Shown in pieces: positions 1-7,907 of a stretch of DNA of 64,000 nucleotides (position 1 is the first letter of the stretch; every line of letters starts with the position of its first letter). The notes under the pieces were generated by a model. The model was not told where the DNA came from. It ran no database searches and saw only the letters and a list, made by a program, of their open reading frames with translations. The stretch lies in contig NZ_JOFX01000017.1 of the NCBI RefSeq assembly GCF_000719345.1, positions 56,600 to 120,599 on the forward strand, given 5' to 3'. This stretch comes from Streptomyces sp. NRRL F-2664 (lineage in GTDB: Bacteria > Actinomycetota > Actinomycetes > Streptomycetales > Streptomycetaceae). The position numbers and the translations under genes are program-made.

Positions 1-1001
1 AGCTCGCTGCGGCGGAAGGCCAGGGTGACCAGCGCCATGGAGGCGTATTCGACCCGGTGGAGTTCGGCCGCTGCGGCCGGTGCGAGGGTGTCCAGCAGCC
101 GGCCGGCAGGCCCGGCCGGGACGGCCAGGACGACGCCGTCCGCGTCGAGGGTCTCCTCGGCGGCGACGACGCGCCAGCCGTCAGCCGTACGGAGGACCTC
201 GCGGACGGGGGCGCCGGTGACGATGCGCGCGCCGGCGGCGCGGCAGGCGTCGGCCACGGCGAGCGGGAGGCGGCCGATGCCTCCGTCGATGCCGGCGAAG
301 ACCGGACCGGCCTGCTCGGGCCGGGCCTGGGCCCGGCGCTGGATCTCGCGGACGCCGTCGCCGAGCAGCGCGTGGGTGCGGGCGGCCTCGTAGAGCTGGG
401 GCACGGCGGCGCGCATGGAGATGCGGTAGGCGTCGCCCGCGTACACCCCGCCGAGCAGCGGCTCCACGAGCCGGTCGACCACCTCGCGGCCGAGGCGGGC
501 GGCCACGTACGCTCCGACCGCGACGTCCTCGCCGATCTCGGTGGGCGCCAGCGTCGGCTCGGCCTGGATGCGGGCCAGTCCCTCGGCGGAGAGCACCCCG
601 GAGGCGGCGAGCGGTCCGAGGTCGCCGGGGACGCCCATGACGTGGCCGCGCGGCATCGGCCTCAGCGCACCCCGGGTCCACAGGTGGGCGGTGGCGGTGG
701 CGGGCGGCTGGACGGCGTCGGCCAGGCCCACGGCCTCGGCGAGCGCGACGGCCTCGGGGCGGCGGGCGAGCATGGACTCCGCGCCGAGGTCGACGCGGGC
801 GCCGGCCAGCTCGCCGGAGTACAGCTTGCCGCCGAGCCTCGGCCCGGCCTCCAGCAGCGTGACGCGGGCGCCCTCGGCGAGGAGGCGGTGGGTCGCCGCC
901 AGGCCCGCGATGCCGCCGCCGACGACGACCACGTGGCCCGGGGCGCCACCGGGCCGGGTGGGGGCCGCCGGCCGGTCCGTACGCATGTCCGCTTCGTGCA
1001 T
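1..1001 (-). CDS. hemG: Protoporphyrinogen oxidase HemG/HemY, C-terminus cut by window edge
   Basis: This flavoprotein oxidises (copro)protoporphyrinogen in haem biosynthesis. The reading frame runs leftwards from an ATG at 1001-999 and is still open at base 1, so only the first 333 codons are seen. Near residue 26 there is the Rossmann motif VVVVGGGIAGLAA, followed by RLLAEGARVTLLEAGPRLGG, which is typical of the amine oxidase/protoporphyrinogen oxidase fold. Further on are LVEPLLGGVYAGDAYRIS and IDGGIGRLPLAVADA, both family-like. hemE lies about 2.7 kb away, and the two genes are neighbours in other Streptomyces (from memory). No in-frame ATG upstream of 1001 fits better; an alternative ATG lies five codons inside. 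The identity is fairly secure. The choice between the coproporphyrinogen and protoporphyrinogen substrate is not decided by sequence alone. Confidence 0.88.
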   Translation of the reverse strand, partial: MHEADMRTDRPAAPTRPGGAPGHVVVVGGGIAGLAATHRLLAEGARVTLLEAGPRLGGKLYSGELAGARVDLGAESMLARRPEAVALAEAVGLADAVQPPATATAHLWTRGALRPMPRGHVMGVPGDLGPLAASGVLSAEGLARIQAEPTLAPTEIGEDVAVGAYVAARLGREVVDRLVEPLLGGVYAGDAYRISMRAAVPQLYEAARTHALLGDGVREIQRRAQARPEQAGPVFAGIDGGIGRLPLAVADACRAAGARIVTGAPVREVLRTADGWRVVAAEETLDADGVVLAVPAGPAGRLLDTLAPAAAAELHRVEYASMALVTLAFRRSE

Positions 1002-1140
1002 GGACACATCGTCTCAGACCGATCACCGAGGCCGGACCGTGACCGCATCGGGACCGGCTCGGAACCGCACGTGCGAAACCCGCGACGGGACCCTGGACGT
1101 CGAAACGGCAACACACAGCCGATCATCGGGGGTTCACACC

Positions 1141-2160
1141 ATGCGTGCTCATGCGGCGGCGGCCCTGGCGGCCCTCTCCCTGGCCGGGGCTCTGACGCTC
1201 ACCGGCTGCGGCGCGAGCGACCAGGGATCCGGCAGCGACAAGGCGGCGGTCGCACCGCCTGCGGCGGCGGACGGGAAGGCCGAGGCGGGGGCGGCGGGCG
1301 CCGCGGCGGCCCCGGCCCCGGCGGGGTCGGCGGGGTCGCCCTCCGGCCGGACCGACACGGCGCCGGTCGCGGTCCGCCCGAACGTCATCCGGACGGCGAC
1401 CCTCGGCATCGAGACGGCGGACGTCCCGAAGACGCTCGCCGCGGCGCGCACCGCGGCCGACGGCGCGGGCGGCCATGTCGGCAACGAGTCGACCAAGCGC
1501 GGCGAGAACGGCCGGATGACCTCGACGGTGACCCTGCGGGTGCCCGGCGAGCGCTACGACGCCGTGCTCGGCTCCCTGGAGGGCAGCGGGAAGCTGCTGC
1601 ACCGCAAGGTCGACGCGCAGGACGTCACCGAGAAGGTCGCCGACATCGGCAGCCGCGTCTCCTCGCAGCAGGCCAGTGTGGCGCGGGTGCGGGAGATGAT
1701 GGGCAAGGCCACCGCGCTGAGCGAAGTGGTGATGCTGGAGGGCGAACTGAGCCGGCGCCAGTCGGACCTGGAGTCGCTGCTGGCGCAGCAGACGGCGCTG
1801 AAGGACCGGACCTCCATGGGCACGATCACGCTGGAGGTGTCGGAACCGGCGTCGCCGGCGGCGGAGGGGAAGGAGAAGGAACCCACCTTCCTCGGCGCGC
1901 TGGGCGCAGGCTGGGAGGTGTTCACGAAGGCGTTGCGCTACCTGCTGGTGGCGTTGGGGGCGCTGCTGCCGTTCCTGGTGACGGCCGCGGTACTGGTGCT
2001 GCTGGGCCGGGCGTACCGGCGGTGGCGGCCGACGCGGCCCCGGACGGGCCCGACCGGGGAGCCGCTGCCGGTCCCCCCGGCCCGCACGCCGGCAACGGCT
2101 CCGGCTCCGTCCTCGCCCTCCGCCGCGGCTGCGGACGCCGGGTCCGGCGTGCAGGACTGA
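1141..2160 (+). CDS. DUF4349 lipoprotein with C-terminal membrane segment
   Basis: Predicted secreted lipoprotein of 339 residues. The N-terminus is a short charged start, a hydrophobic stretch and a lipobox LTGC with the modified cysteine at about residue 23. Residues 24-80 are Ala/Gly/Pro-rich low complexity. A globular DUF4349 domain follows (about 80-260), including VTLRVPGERYDAVLGSLE and a long heptad-rich helix around LEGELSRRQSDLESLLAQQ. A single hydrophobic span (about 262-290) comes next, then a basic and proline-rich tail. The protein would be anchored at both ends on the outside of the membrane. DUF4349 proteins have no settled function. It is divergent from hemG and upstream of the flavoprotein gene in the same direction, with a 59-bp gap. 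Confidence 0.82.
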   Translation: MRAHAAAALAALSLAGALTLTGCGASDQGSGSDKAAVAPPAAADGKAEAGAAGAAAAPAPAGSAGSPSGRTDTAPVAVRPNVIRTATLGIETADVPKTLAAARTAADGAGGHVGNESTKRGENGRMTSTVTLRVPGERYDAVLGSLEGSGKLLHRKVDAQDVTEKVADIGSRVSSQQASVARVREMMGKATALSEVVMLEGELSRRQSDLESLLAQQTALKDRTSMGTITLEVSEPASPAAEGKEKEPTFLGALGAGWEVFTKALRYLLVALGALLPFLVTAAVLVLLGRAYRRWRPTRPRTGPTGEPLPVPPARTPATAPAPSSPSAAAADAGSGVQD

Positions 2161-2219
2161 ACGCGCGTTCGCCCGTAGCGTGTTCCCCAGTCGACAGTGG
2201 TGAAGGGGCGGTGCGGGCG

Positions 2220-3602
2220 ATGGCGACGGAACGACTGGTGGTGGTCGGGGGCGACGCGGCGGGGATGTCCGCCGCCTCGCAGGCCCGCAGGCTGAAGGGG
2301 CCGCGGGAGCTGGAGATCGTCGCCTTCGAACGCGGCCGGTTCACCTCGTACTCGGCCTGCGGCATCCCGTACTGGGTCGGGGGGCTGGTCCCCCGGGCCG
2401 AGGACCTGGTCGCGCGCACGCCCGAGGAGCACCGCGCCCGGGGCATCGACCTGCGCACCCGCACGGAGGTCGTCGAACTCGATCTGCCCGGGTCCCGGGT
2501 CCGCGCCCGGGATCTGGACAGCGGGTCCGAGTCGTGGACGCACTACGACAAGCTCGTCCTGGCCACCGGTGCCCGGCCGGTCCGTCCTCGGCTGCCGGGC
2601 ATCGGCGCGCACGGGGTGCACGGCATCCAGACCCTGGACGACGGTCGGCGGCTGATGGACACGCTGGAGCGCACGCCCGGCCGGCGGGCGGTCGTCGTCG
2701 GAGCGGGTTACATCGGCGTGGAGATGGCCGAGGCCCTGGTCCTGAGGGGCTACGAGGTGACCGTCCTGCACCGGGGCGAACAGCCGATGGCCACGCTGGA
2801 CCCCGACATGGGCGGCCTGGTGCACACCGCGATGAACCGCATGGGGATCCGCACGGTCGCGGGCGCGGAGGTGACCGGGGTGCTCGCCGACGACGAGGGC
2901 CGGGCCCGCGCGGTGGCCACGGCGGCCGGCGAGGAGTACCCGGCGGACGTGGTCGTGCTCGGCATCGGCGTGGAGCCGCGCACCGCACTCGCCCGCGCGG
3001 CCGGTCTGCCGCTGGGGCCTTCGGGCGGCATCCTCACCGATCTCTCGATGCGGGTCCGGGGCCGTGCCGACGTCTGGGCGGGCGGGGACTGCGTGGAGGT
3101 GCTCGACCTGGTCGCGGGACGCACCCGGCACGTCCCGCTGGGCACCCACGCCAACAAGCACGGCCAGGTCATCGGCTCGGGAGTCGGCGGCGGCTACGCG
3201 ACCTTCCCCGGGGTCGTCGGTACGGCCGTCAGCAAGGTCTGCGACCTGGAGATCGCCCGTACGGGGCTGCGCGAGCGGGACGCCCTGGAGGCGGGCCTGC
3301 GCTTCGTGACGGCCACCATCACCTCCACCAACACGGCGGGCTACTACCCCGGCGCGGCGGAGATGACGGTGAAGATGCTGGCGGAGCGGCGTACGGGCCG
3401 CCTGCTCGGTGTACAGATCGTCGGCGGTGCCGGATCCGCGAAGCGGGTGGACGTCGCGGCGGTGGCCCTGACGGCGGGCATGACGGTGGAGCAGATCGTG
3501 GCGCTCGACCTCGGCTACGCCCCGCCGTTCTCCCCGGTGTGGGACCCGGTCCTGGTCGCGGCCCGCAAGGCGGTCTCCGCGGTCCGCGCGGCGGGCGTCT
3601 GA
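2220..3602 (+). CDS. CoA-disulfide reductase-like FAD/NAD(P) oxidoreductase
   Basis: Flavoprotein of the pyridine nucleotide-disulfide oxidoreductase family, about 460 residues. The FAD motif VVVGGDAAGMSAA is at residues 7-19. The sequence SYSACGIPYWVGG carries a single active-site cysteine at about 47, which is the arrangement of CoA-disulfide reductases and NADH oxidases rather than the CxxxxC of glutathione reductases. The NAD(P) motif VVVGAGYIGVEMAEAL is near residue 158. The second FAD signature is DVWAGGDCVEV. A dimerisation domain follows, with YYPGAAEMTVKMLAERRTGRLLG. There is no rhodanese domain at the C-terminus. A likely role is keeping coenzyme A or other thiols reduced, but the substrate is inferred. 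Start: an ATG with GAAGGGG upstream; an in-frame GTG at 2211 is an alternative. Confidence 0.85.
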   Translation: MATERLVVVGGDAAGMSAASQARRLKGPRELEIVAFERGRFTSYSACGIPYWVGGLVPRAEDLVARTPEEHRARGIDLRTRTEVVELDLPGSRVRARDLDSGSESWTHYDKLVLATGARPVRPRLPGIGAHGVHGIQTLDDGRRLMDTLERTPGRRAVVVGAGYIGVEMAEALVLRGYEVTVLHRGEQPMATLDPDMGGLVHTAMNRMGIRTVAGAEVTGVLADDEGRARAVATAAGEEYPADVVVLGIGVEPRTALARAAGLPLGPSGGILTDLSMRVRGRADVWAGGDCVEVLDLVAGRTRHVPLGTHANKHGQVIGSGVGGGYATFPGVVGTAVSKVCDLEIARTGLRERDALEAGLRFVTATITSTNTAGYYPGAAEMTVKMLAERRTGRLLGVQIVGGAGSAKRVDVAAVALTAGMTVEQIVALDLGYAPPFSPVWDPVLVAARKAVSAVRAAGV

Positions 3603-3644
3603 CCGTCCTGCGCACGGCGCCGCACGGCCGCCGGACGGAAGCGG

Positions 3645-3683
3645 CGCCGGCCCGCGTCCCGTCGTACGGGGCGCGGGCCGGCG
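3645..3683. terminator. Bidirectional terminator hairpin
   Basis: A perfect 12-bp GC stem, CGCCGGCCCGCG (3645-3656) and CGCGGGCCGGCG (3672-3683), with a 15-base loop. It lies between two convergent genes, the flavoprotein and hemE. There is no T-run, as usual in Streptomyces. Confidence 0.7.
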
Positions 3684-3705
3684 TTCCGGTCGTGCGGGAG
3701 GGGCC

Positions 3706-4770
3706 TCAGCGGGCCGTCCTGGTGTGGACGTAGTCCACGAGCCGGGTCAGGGCGTCCGGGTCGGTCGTCGGGAGAACGCCGTGGCCGAGGTTGAAGACGT
3801 GGCCCTCCAGGCCGGCGGCGGCCGCGAGGACCTCGTCCGTCCTGGCCCGGACCGCCTCCGTGGTGGAGAAGAGCACGGCCGGGTCCAGGTTGCCCTGGAG
3901 GGCCTTGCCCGGACCGACCCGGCGGGCGGCCTCGTCGAGCGCGACCCGGTAGTCGACGCCCACGACGTCCGCTCCGGCCTCGCCCATCAGGCCGAGGAGC
4001 TCGCCCGTGCCGACGCCGAAGTGGATGCGGGGGACCCCGTAGGAGGCGACGGACTGCAGGACCTTCGCCGAGGCGGGCATGACCGAGCGGCGGTAGTCCG
4101 CCGGGGCGAGGGCGCCGACCCAGGAGTCGAAGAGCTGCACCGCGGAGGCGCCGGCCTCGATCTGGACCTTGAGGAAGGCCGAGGTGATCTCCGCGAGGCG
4201 GTCCAGCAGGTCGGCCCAGAGCTGCGGGTCCCCGTACATGAGGGCCTTGGTGTGCTCGTGGTTCTTCGAGGGGCCGCCCTCGACGAGGTAGCTCGCGAGG
4301 GTGAAAGGCGCGCCCGCGAAACCGATCAACGGCGTGGAGCCCAGTTCACCCGTGAGCATGCCGATCGCCTCGGTGACGTAGTGGACGTCCTCCGGGGTGA
4401 GGTCGCGCAACTGTGCGAGGTCCTCGCGGCGGCGGATCGGCTGGGCGACGACCGGGCCGACGCCCGGCTTGATGTCCAGGTCGACGCCGATGGCCTTGAG
4501 CGGGACCACGATGTCGGAGAAGAAGATCGCCGCGTCGACGTTGTGGCGCCGCACCGGCTGCATGGTGATCTCGGTGACCAGGTCGGGCCGCATGCAGGAC
4601 TCCAGCATCGCGGTGCCCTCGCGGACCTTGCGGTACTCGGGGAGGGAGCGCCCGGCCTGCCGCATGAACCACACCGGCGTGTGCGGTACCGGCTCCCGTC
4701 GGCACGCCTTGAGGAAGGCGGAATCGTACGTCTGGCTCGGCTGGCCCTTGGGGCTGTCGTTGGCGCTCAC
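3706..4770 (-). CDS. hemE: Uroporphyrinogen decarboxylase
   Basis: HemE decarboxylates the four acetate side chains of uroporphyrinogen III to give coproporphyrinogen III, in the cytoplasm. The protein has 354 residues, the usual length. The N-terminal signature [16 protein letters not shown] lies around residues 32-47. The second signature is [30 protein letters not shown] and [26 protein letters not shown] follow, then [15 protein letters not shown] at the end. The start is a GTG at 4770-4768. The gene is divergent from the DUF3000 gene across 91 bp, an arrangement conserved in Streptomyces (from memory). Confidence 0.96.
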   Translation of the reverse strand: MSANDSPKGQPSQTYDSAFLKACRREPVPHTPVWFMRQAGRSLPEYRKVREGTAMLESCMRPDLVTEITMQPVRRHNVDAAIFFSDIVVPLKAIGVDLDIKPGVGPVVAQPIRRREDLAQLRDLTPEDVHYVTEAIGMLTGELGSTPLIGFAGAPFTLASYLVEGGPSKNHEHTKALMYGDPQLWADLLDRLAEITSAFLKVQIEAGASAVQLFDSWVGALAPADYRRSVMPASAKVLQSVASYGVPRIHFGVGTGELLGLMGEAGADVVGVDYRVALDEAARRVGPGKALQGNLDPAVLFSTTEAVRARTDEVLAAAAGLEGHVFNLGHGVLPTTDPDALTRLVDYVHTRTAR

Positions 4771-4861
4771 GACCCAAATCTTCGCACGTATGAAGAAGTG
4801 CCCGCCTCGGCGCGGGTGTCCCTGCGCCGTACGGGCTCACATACCGCCTAGTCTTCCCCGC

Positions 4862-5518
4862 ATGGCTGCGGCTCAGGGACGATTTTCAGATGGCGCCGAC
4901 GGTACGGACAGCGCGAAGGAGGGCTCCGTCCCACTCCCGTTCCGCCGGGCGGTCGAAGGTTTGAAGAGGGCCCGGCTGCGTCCGGGGGTCGAGATCGAGC
5001 CGACGAAGCCGCCCCAGCGGCTGGCGCCGTACGCCTACGCGCTGGAGGCCGCGGTGGTGGACGGGGAGGACGACCTGGCCGACGGCCGGCTCATCCTGCT
5101 CCACGACCCGGCCGGGCACGACGCCTGGCACGGCACCTTCCGGCTGGTGACGCTCGTGCGGGCCGAGCTGGAGCCGGAGATGGCCGCCGACCCGCTGCTG
5201 CCGGAGGTGTGCTGGTCCTGGCTGACCGGGGCACTGGAGGCGCGCGGGCTGGCGTACGGGGAGGCGAGCGGGACGGTGACCATGGCCGGCTCGCACTACT
5301 TCGGCGGGCTCGCGGAGCGGCGGCCCGCCACGCAGATCGAGATCAGGGCCTCCTGGACGCCGCGCGAGGGCGTGGGCGGGGTCCCGGACACCCCGGCGCA
5401 CCTGTCGGCGTGGTGCGAGCTGATCTGCCAGATCGCCGGGTTGCCGCCGGTGGGGCCGACGGACACGGCGACGGGCGTGGTCTCCCTGCCACAGCGCCGC
5501 GGTCCGCACCACCCGTAG
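4862..5518 (+). CDS. DUF3000 family protein
   Basis: Conserved actinobacterial protein of 218 residues with no known biochemical role. Recognisable DUF3000 stretches are PFRRAVEGLKRARLRPGVEIE near residue 25, RLAPYAYALEAAVVDGEDDLADGRLILLHDPAGHDAWHG in the middle (broken here only by reading; it is continuous), and CWSWLTGALEARGLAY followed by GTVTMAGSHYFGGLA. It has no signal peptide or membrane span, so it is probably cytoplasmic. The sequence TAGTCT (4849-4854) is a possible -10 box only 7 bases before the ATG, and no Shine-Dalgarno sequence is visible, so the mRNA may be leaderless. It sits between hemE and whiI, as in other Streptomyces. Confidence 0.85.
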   Translation: MAAAQGRFSDGADGTDSAKEGSVPLPFRRAVEGLKRARLRPGVEIEPTKPPQRLAPYAYALEAAVVDGEDDLADGRLILLHDPAGHDAWHGTFRLVTLVRAELEPEMAADPLLPEVCWSWLTGALEARGLAYGEASGTVTMAGSHYFGGLAERRPATQIEIRASWTPREGVGGVPDTPAHLSAWCELICQIAGLPPVGPTDTATGVVSLPQRRGPHHP

Positions 5519-5675
5519 GTGCGGGGCCGTACGGCGGCGCCGCGGGGGGAACGGCCGGTCGAAGTCCGCGCGCGCGTGTCGCAACCGTGCCTGGATTGCG
5601 GGCTTCTGATCACCCGATGATCGATCGTGCGTCCGAATTGCCCGAATTGTTACTCACCAAATCGTGATCATTCCC

Positions 5676-5703
5676 TAAAGCCGGGCGGGTGACGTGCCGA
5701 AGG
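5676..5703 (+). promoter_or_regulatory. Candidate sigma-WhiG promoter of whiI
   Basis: TAAA at 5676-5679 is followed by 16 bases and then GCCGAAGG at 5696-5703. The known consensus for sigma-WhiG (like sigma-D/FliA) is TAAA, about 15 bases, GCCGATAA. whiI is an established sigma-WhiG target in Streptomyces. The -35 is perfect, the first five bases of the -10 match (GCCGA), and the spacer is one base longer than the consensus. Confidence 0.6.
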
Positions 5704-5782
5704 AGTCAGTGACCATCCGCACGGTTCGCACCGGCTTCCTTCCCCTGAGCCGGCCGTCCCGCCACTCCCCCAGGAGGCCTAG

Positions 5783-6445
5783 GTGTCCGTTCTTCTCGAG
5801 CAGCCCGCAAGCCTGGTCGCCTACCGCCCGAACAAGCCGACCGCCATGGTCGTCGTGGCCGACCCGCGCGTCCGCTCCACCGTGACCCGCCATCTGTGGG
5901 CCCTCGGCGTGCGCGACGTGATCGAGGCGTCGTCCATCGCGGAGGCCCGCCCCCGCGTCGGCAGCCCGCGCGACATCTGCGTGGCCGACGTGCACCTGCC
6001 CGACGGTAGCGGGCTCACCCTCCTCTCCGAGACCCGTGCCGCGGGCTGGCCCAACGGCCTGGCCCTGTCCGCCGCCGACGACATCGGCGCCGTGCGCAAC
6101 GCCCTCGCGGGCGGGGTGAAGGGCTACGTCGTCACCGGTACGCGGACCAACATCGGGCTCCCCACCCGCCCCGGCGCCGCCCCCATCGGCGCCGCAGCCG
6201 CCCGTATGCACCGCCGCCCCCCGGGTGCCCCGAGCCACCCGGGCGGCTACCGCGAGCTCTCCGGCCGCGAGGTCGAGGTCCTGCGCCTCGTCGCGGAGGG
6301 CCAGTCCAACAAGGCCATCGGCGTCTCGATGGGCCTGTCCGCCCTGACCGTCAAGTCCCACCTGGCCCGCATCGCCCGCAAGCTGGGCACCGGTGACCGC
6401 GCCGGCATGGTGGCCGTGGCACTGCGCACCGGGATCATCCACTGA
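5783..6445 (+). CDS. whiI: WhiI, atypical response regulator of sporulation
   Basis: Response regulator of 220 residues with a degenerate receiver domain (about 20-130) and a C-terminal LuxR/NarL helix-turn-helix (about 150-215: LSGREVEVLRLVAEGQSNKAIG then LSALTVKSHLARIARKLG). In the receiver, the usual acidic pair is reduced to VVADPRV (one Asp, residue 27). An Asp remains at the phosphoacceptor position (ADVHLPDG, residue 69), and Ser96 and Lys113 occupy the switch positions. Family knowledge: WhiI acts late in aerial hyphal sporulation without an obvious partner kinase. Here no kinase gene is adjacent either. Start: GTG preceded by CAGGAGG at 5771-5777. Confidence 0.88.
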   Translation: MSVLLEQPASLVAYRPNKPTAMVVVADPRVRSTVTRHLWALGVRDVIEASSIAEARPRVGSPRDICVADVHLPDGSGLTLLSETRAAGWPNGLALSAADDIGAVRNALAGGVKGYVVTGTRTNIGLPTRPGAAPIGAAAARMHRRPPGAPSHPGGYRELSGREVEVLRLVAEGQSNKAIGVSMGLSALTVKSHLARIARKLGTGDRAGMVAVALRTGIIH

Positions 6446-6460
6446 ACGCGGGCCGCGACC

Positions 6461-6478
6461 CCCGGATAGACATCCGGG
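6461..6478. terminator. Short hairpin after whiI
   Basis: A 7-bp stem, CCCGGAT (6461-6467) and ATCCGGG (6472-6478), with loop AGAC, starting 16 bases after the whiI stop. It is small for a terminator but correctly placed. Confidence 0.4.
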
Positions 6479-6569
6479 AGACCCCCGGAAAACTTCCCGC
6501 GTATTGACCGCGCCCGTCGACGGAACGTTCCGGCGACGGGCGCCTCGTATCCACGGATACCCTTGAGCG

Positions 6570-7853
6570 GTGACCGACGCCCAAGAGACCGCAGCAGACC
6601 TGCGCACCACCACCGGGGGCGGCCCCCCGGACGATGTCGTTGTTCCGCCCGGTGGGGTGCCGATCCCTTTGCTGGAGCCCCGTGAGGGGATCCCTCCGGT
6701 GGTCGCCGACCCCGACGCCCTCGCCGAGGTGGTCGCCGCCTTCGCCGCCGGCACCGGCCCCGTGGCCGTGGACGCCGAGCGCGCCTCCGGATACCGCTAC
6801 GGCCAGCGCGCCTACCTGGTGCAGCTGCGCCGCGAGGGGGCCGGTTCCGCGCTGATCGACCCGGTGGGCTGCCCCGACCTGTCCGCACTGGGCGAGGCCC
6901 TCTCCGGCGCCGAGTGGATCCTGCACGCCGCCACCCAGGACCTGCCGTGCCTGCGGGAAATAGGCATGGTCCCCACGTCGCTGTTCGACACCGAGCTGGC
7001 GGGCCGGCTCGCCGGCTTCCCGCGGGTCGGGCTCGGCGCGATGGTCGAGAGCGTTCTCGGCTACGCCTTGGAGAAGGGCCACTCCGCCGTCGACTGGTCC
7101 ACCCGCCCGCTGCCGGAGCCGTGGCTGCGCTACGCCGCCCTGGACGTGGAACTCCTGGTCGACCTGCGGGACGCGCTGGAGAAGGAGCTGGACCGGCAGG
7201 GCAAGCTGGAGTGGGCCCGCCAGGAGTTCGAGGCGATCGCCTCCGCGCCCCCCGCCCCGCCGCGCAAGGACCCGTGGCGCCGTACGTCCGGCATGCACAA
7301 GGTGCGCCGCCGCCGGCAGATGGCGGTCGTACGGGAGCTGTGGGAGTCCCGGGACCGGATCGCGCAGCGGCGCGACGTCTCGCCGGGCAAGGTGCTGGGC
7401 GACGCCGCGATCGTCGAGGCGGCGCTGGCCCTGCCGGCGAACGTGCACACCCTGTCGGCCCTGCCCGGCTACGGGCAGCGGATGGGCCGGCGCCAGCTGG
7501 ACCAGTGGATGGCCGCCGTGGACCGGGCGAAGGCGCTGCCCGAAAGCGAGCTGCCGCAGCCGGGGGCCACCCCGGTCGGGCCGCCCCCGCCGCGCTCCTG
7601 GGCCGACAAGGACCCGGCCGCCGCGGCCCGGCTGGCCGCGGCCCGCACGGCCGTCTCGGCGCTGGCGGAGCAGCTGAACCTGCCCCAGGAGAACCTGATC
7701 ACCCCGGACACGGTCCGCCGGCTGTGCTGGGAGCCACCGCAGCGGCTGGACGCGGACGCGGTGGCTCAGGCTCTGGCCCTGCACGGCGCCCGGCCGTGGC
7801 AGATCGAGCAGGTGACCCCCATCCTCCTCGCGGCCCTGTCGCCCACGGCCTAG
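6570..7853 (+). CDS. Ribonuclease D-like 3'-5' exoribonuclease with HRDC domain
   Basis: DEDD-family exonuclease of 427 residues. The exonuclease domain occupies about residues 50-235. Exo I is VAVDAERASGYRYGQRAYLV (metal-binding Asp and Glu), followed by LHAATQDLPCLREIG (Exo II), and Exo III is WLRYAALDVELLVDLRD. An HRDC nucleic-acid-binding domain follows (RELWESRDRIAQRRDVSPGKVLGDAAIVEAA, continuous). A second helical region is at the C-terminus. It is cytoplasmic and probably trims structured RNA 3' ends. The GTG start lies 7 bases after TACCCT (6558-6563) with no Shine-Dalgarno, so it is probably leaderless. Confidence 0.88.
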   Translation: MTDAQETAADLRTTTGGGPPDDVVVPPGGVPIPLLEPREGIPPVVADPDALAEVVAAFAAGTGPVAVDAERASGYRYGQRAYLVQLRREGAGSALIDPVGCPDLSALGEALSGAEWILHAATQDLPCLREIGMVPTSLFDTELAGRLAGFPRVGLGAMVESVLGYALEKGHSAVDWSTRPLPEPWLRYAALDVELLVDLRDALEKELDRQGKLEWARQEFEAIASAPPAPPRKDPWRRTSGMHKVRRRRQMAVVRELWESRDRIAQRRDVSPGKVLGDAAIVEAALALPANVHTLSALPGYGQRMGRRQLDQWMAAVDRAKALPESELPQPGATPVGPPPPRSWADKDPAAAARLAAARTAVSALAEQLNLPQENLITPDTVRRLCWEPPQRLDADAVAQALALHGARPWQIEQVTPILLAALSPTA

Positions 7854-7867
7854 CTCCCTCGCCCCAC

Positions 7868-7900
7868 GTGCCCCGGTCCGCGCCGTACGGACCGGGGCAC
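7868..7900. terminator. Bidirectional terminator hairpin
   Basis: A perfect 13-bp stem, GTGCCCCGGTCCG (7868-7880) and CGGACCGGGGCAC (7888-7900), with a 7-base loop. It lies between the convergent RNase D and hydrolase genes. Confidence 0.75.
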
Positions 7901-7907
7901 GGCCGGT

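Noticed and set aside
57..3602. A 1181-codon plus-strand open frame through hemG, the DUF4349 gene and the flavoprotein.
   Set aside because: Only the last 460 codons have protein-like sequence. The first part is a shadow of hemG and the lipoprotein gene, a usual effect of very high GC.
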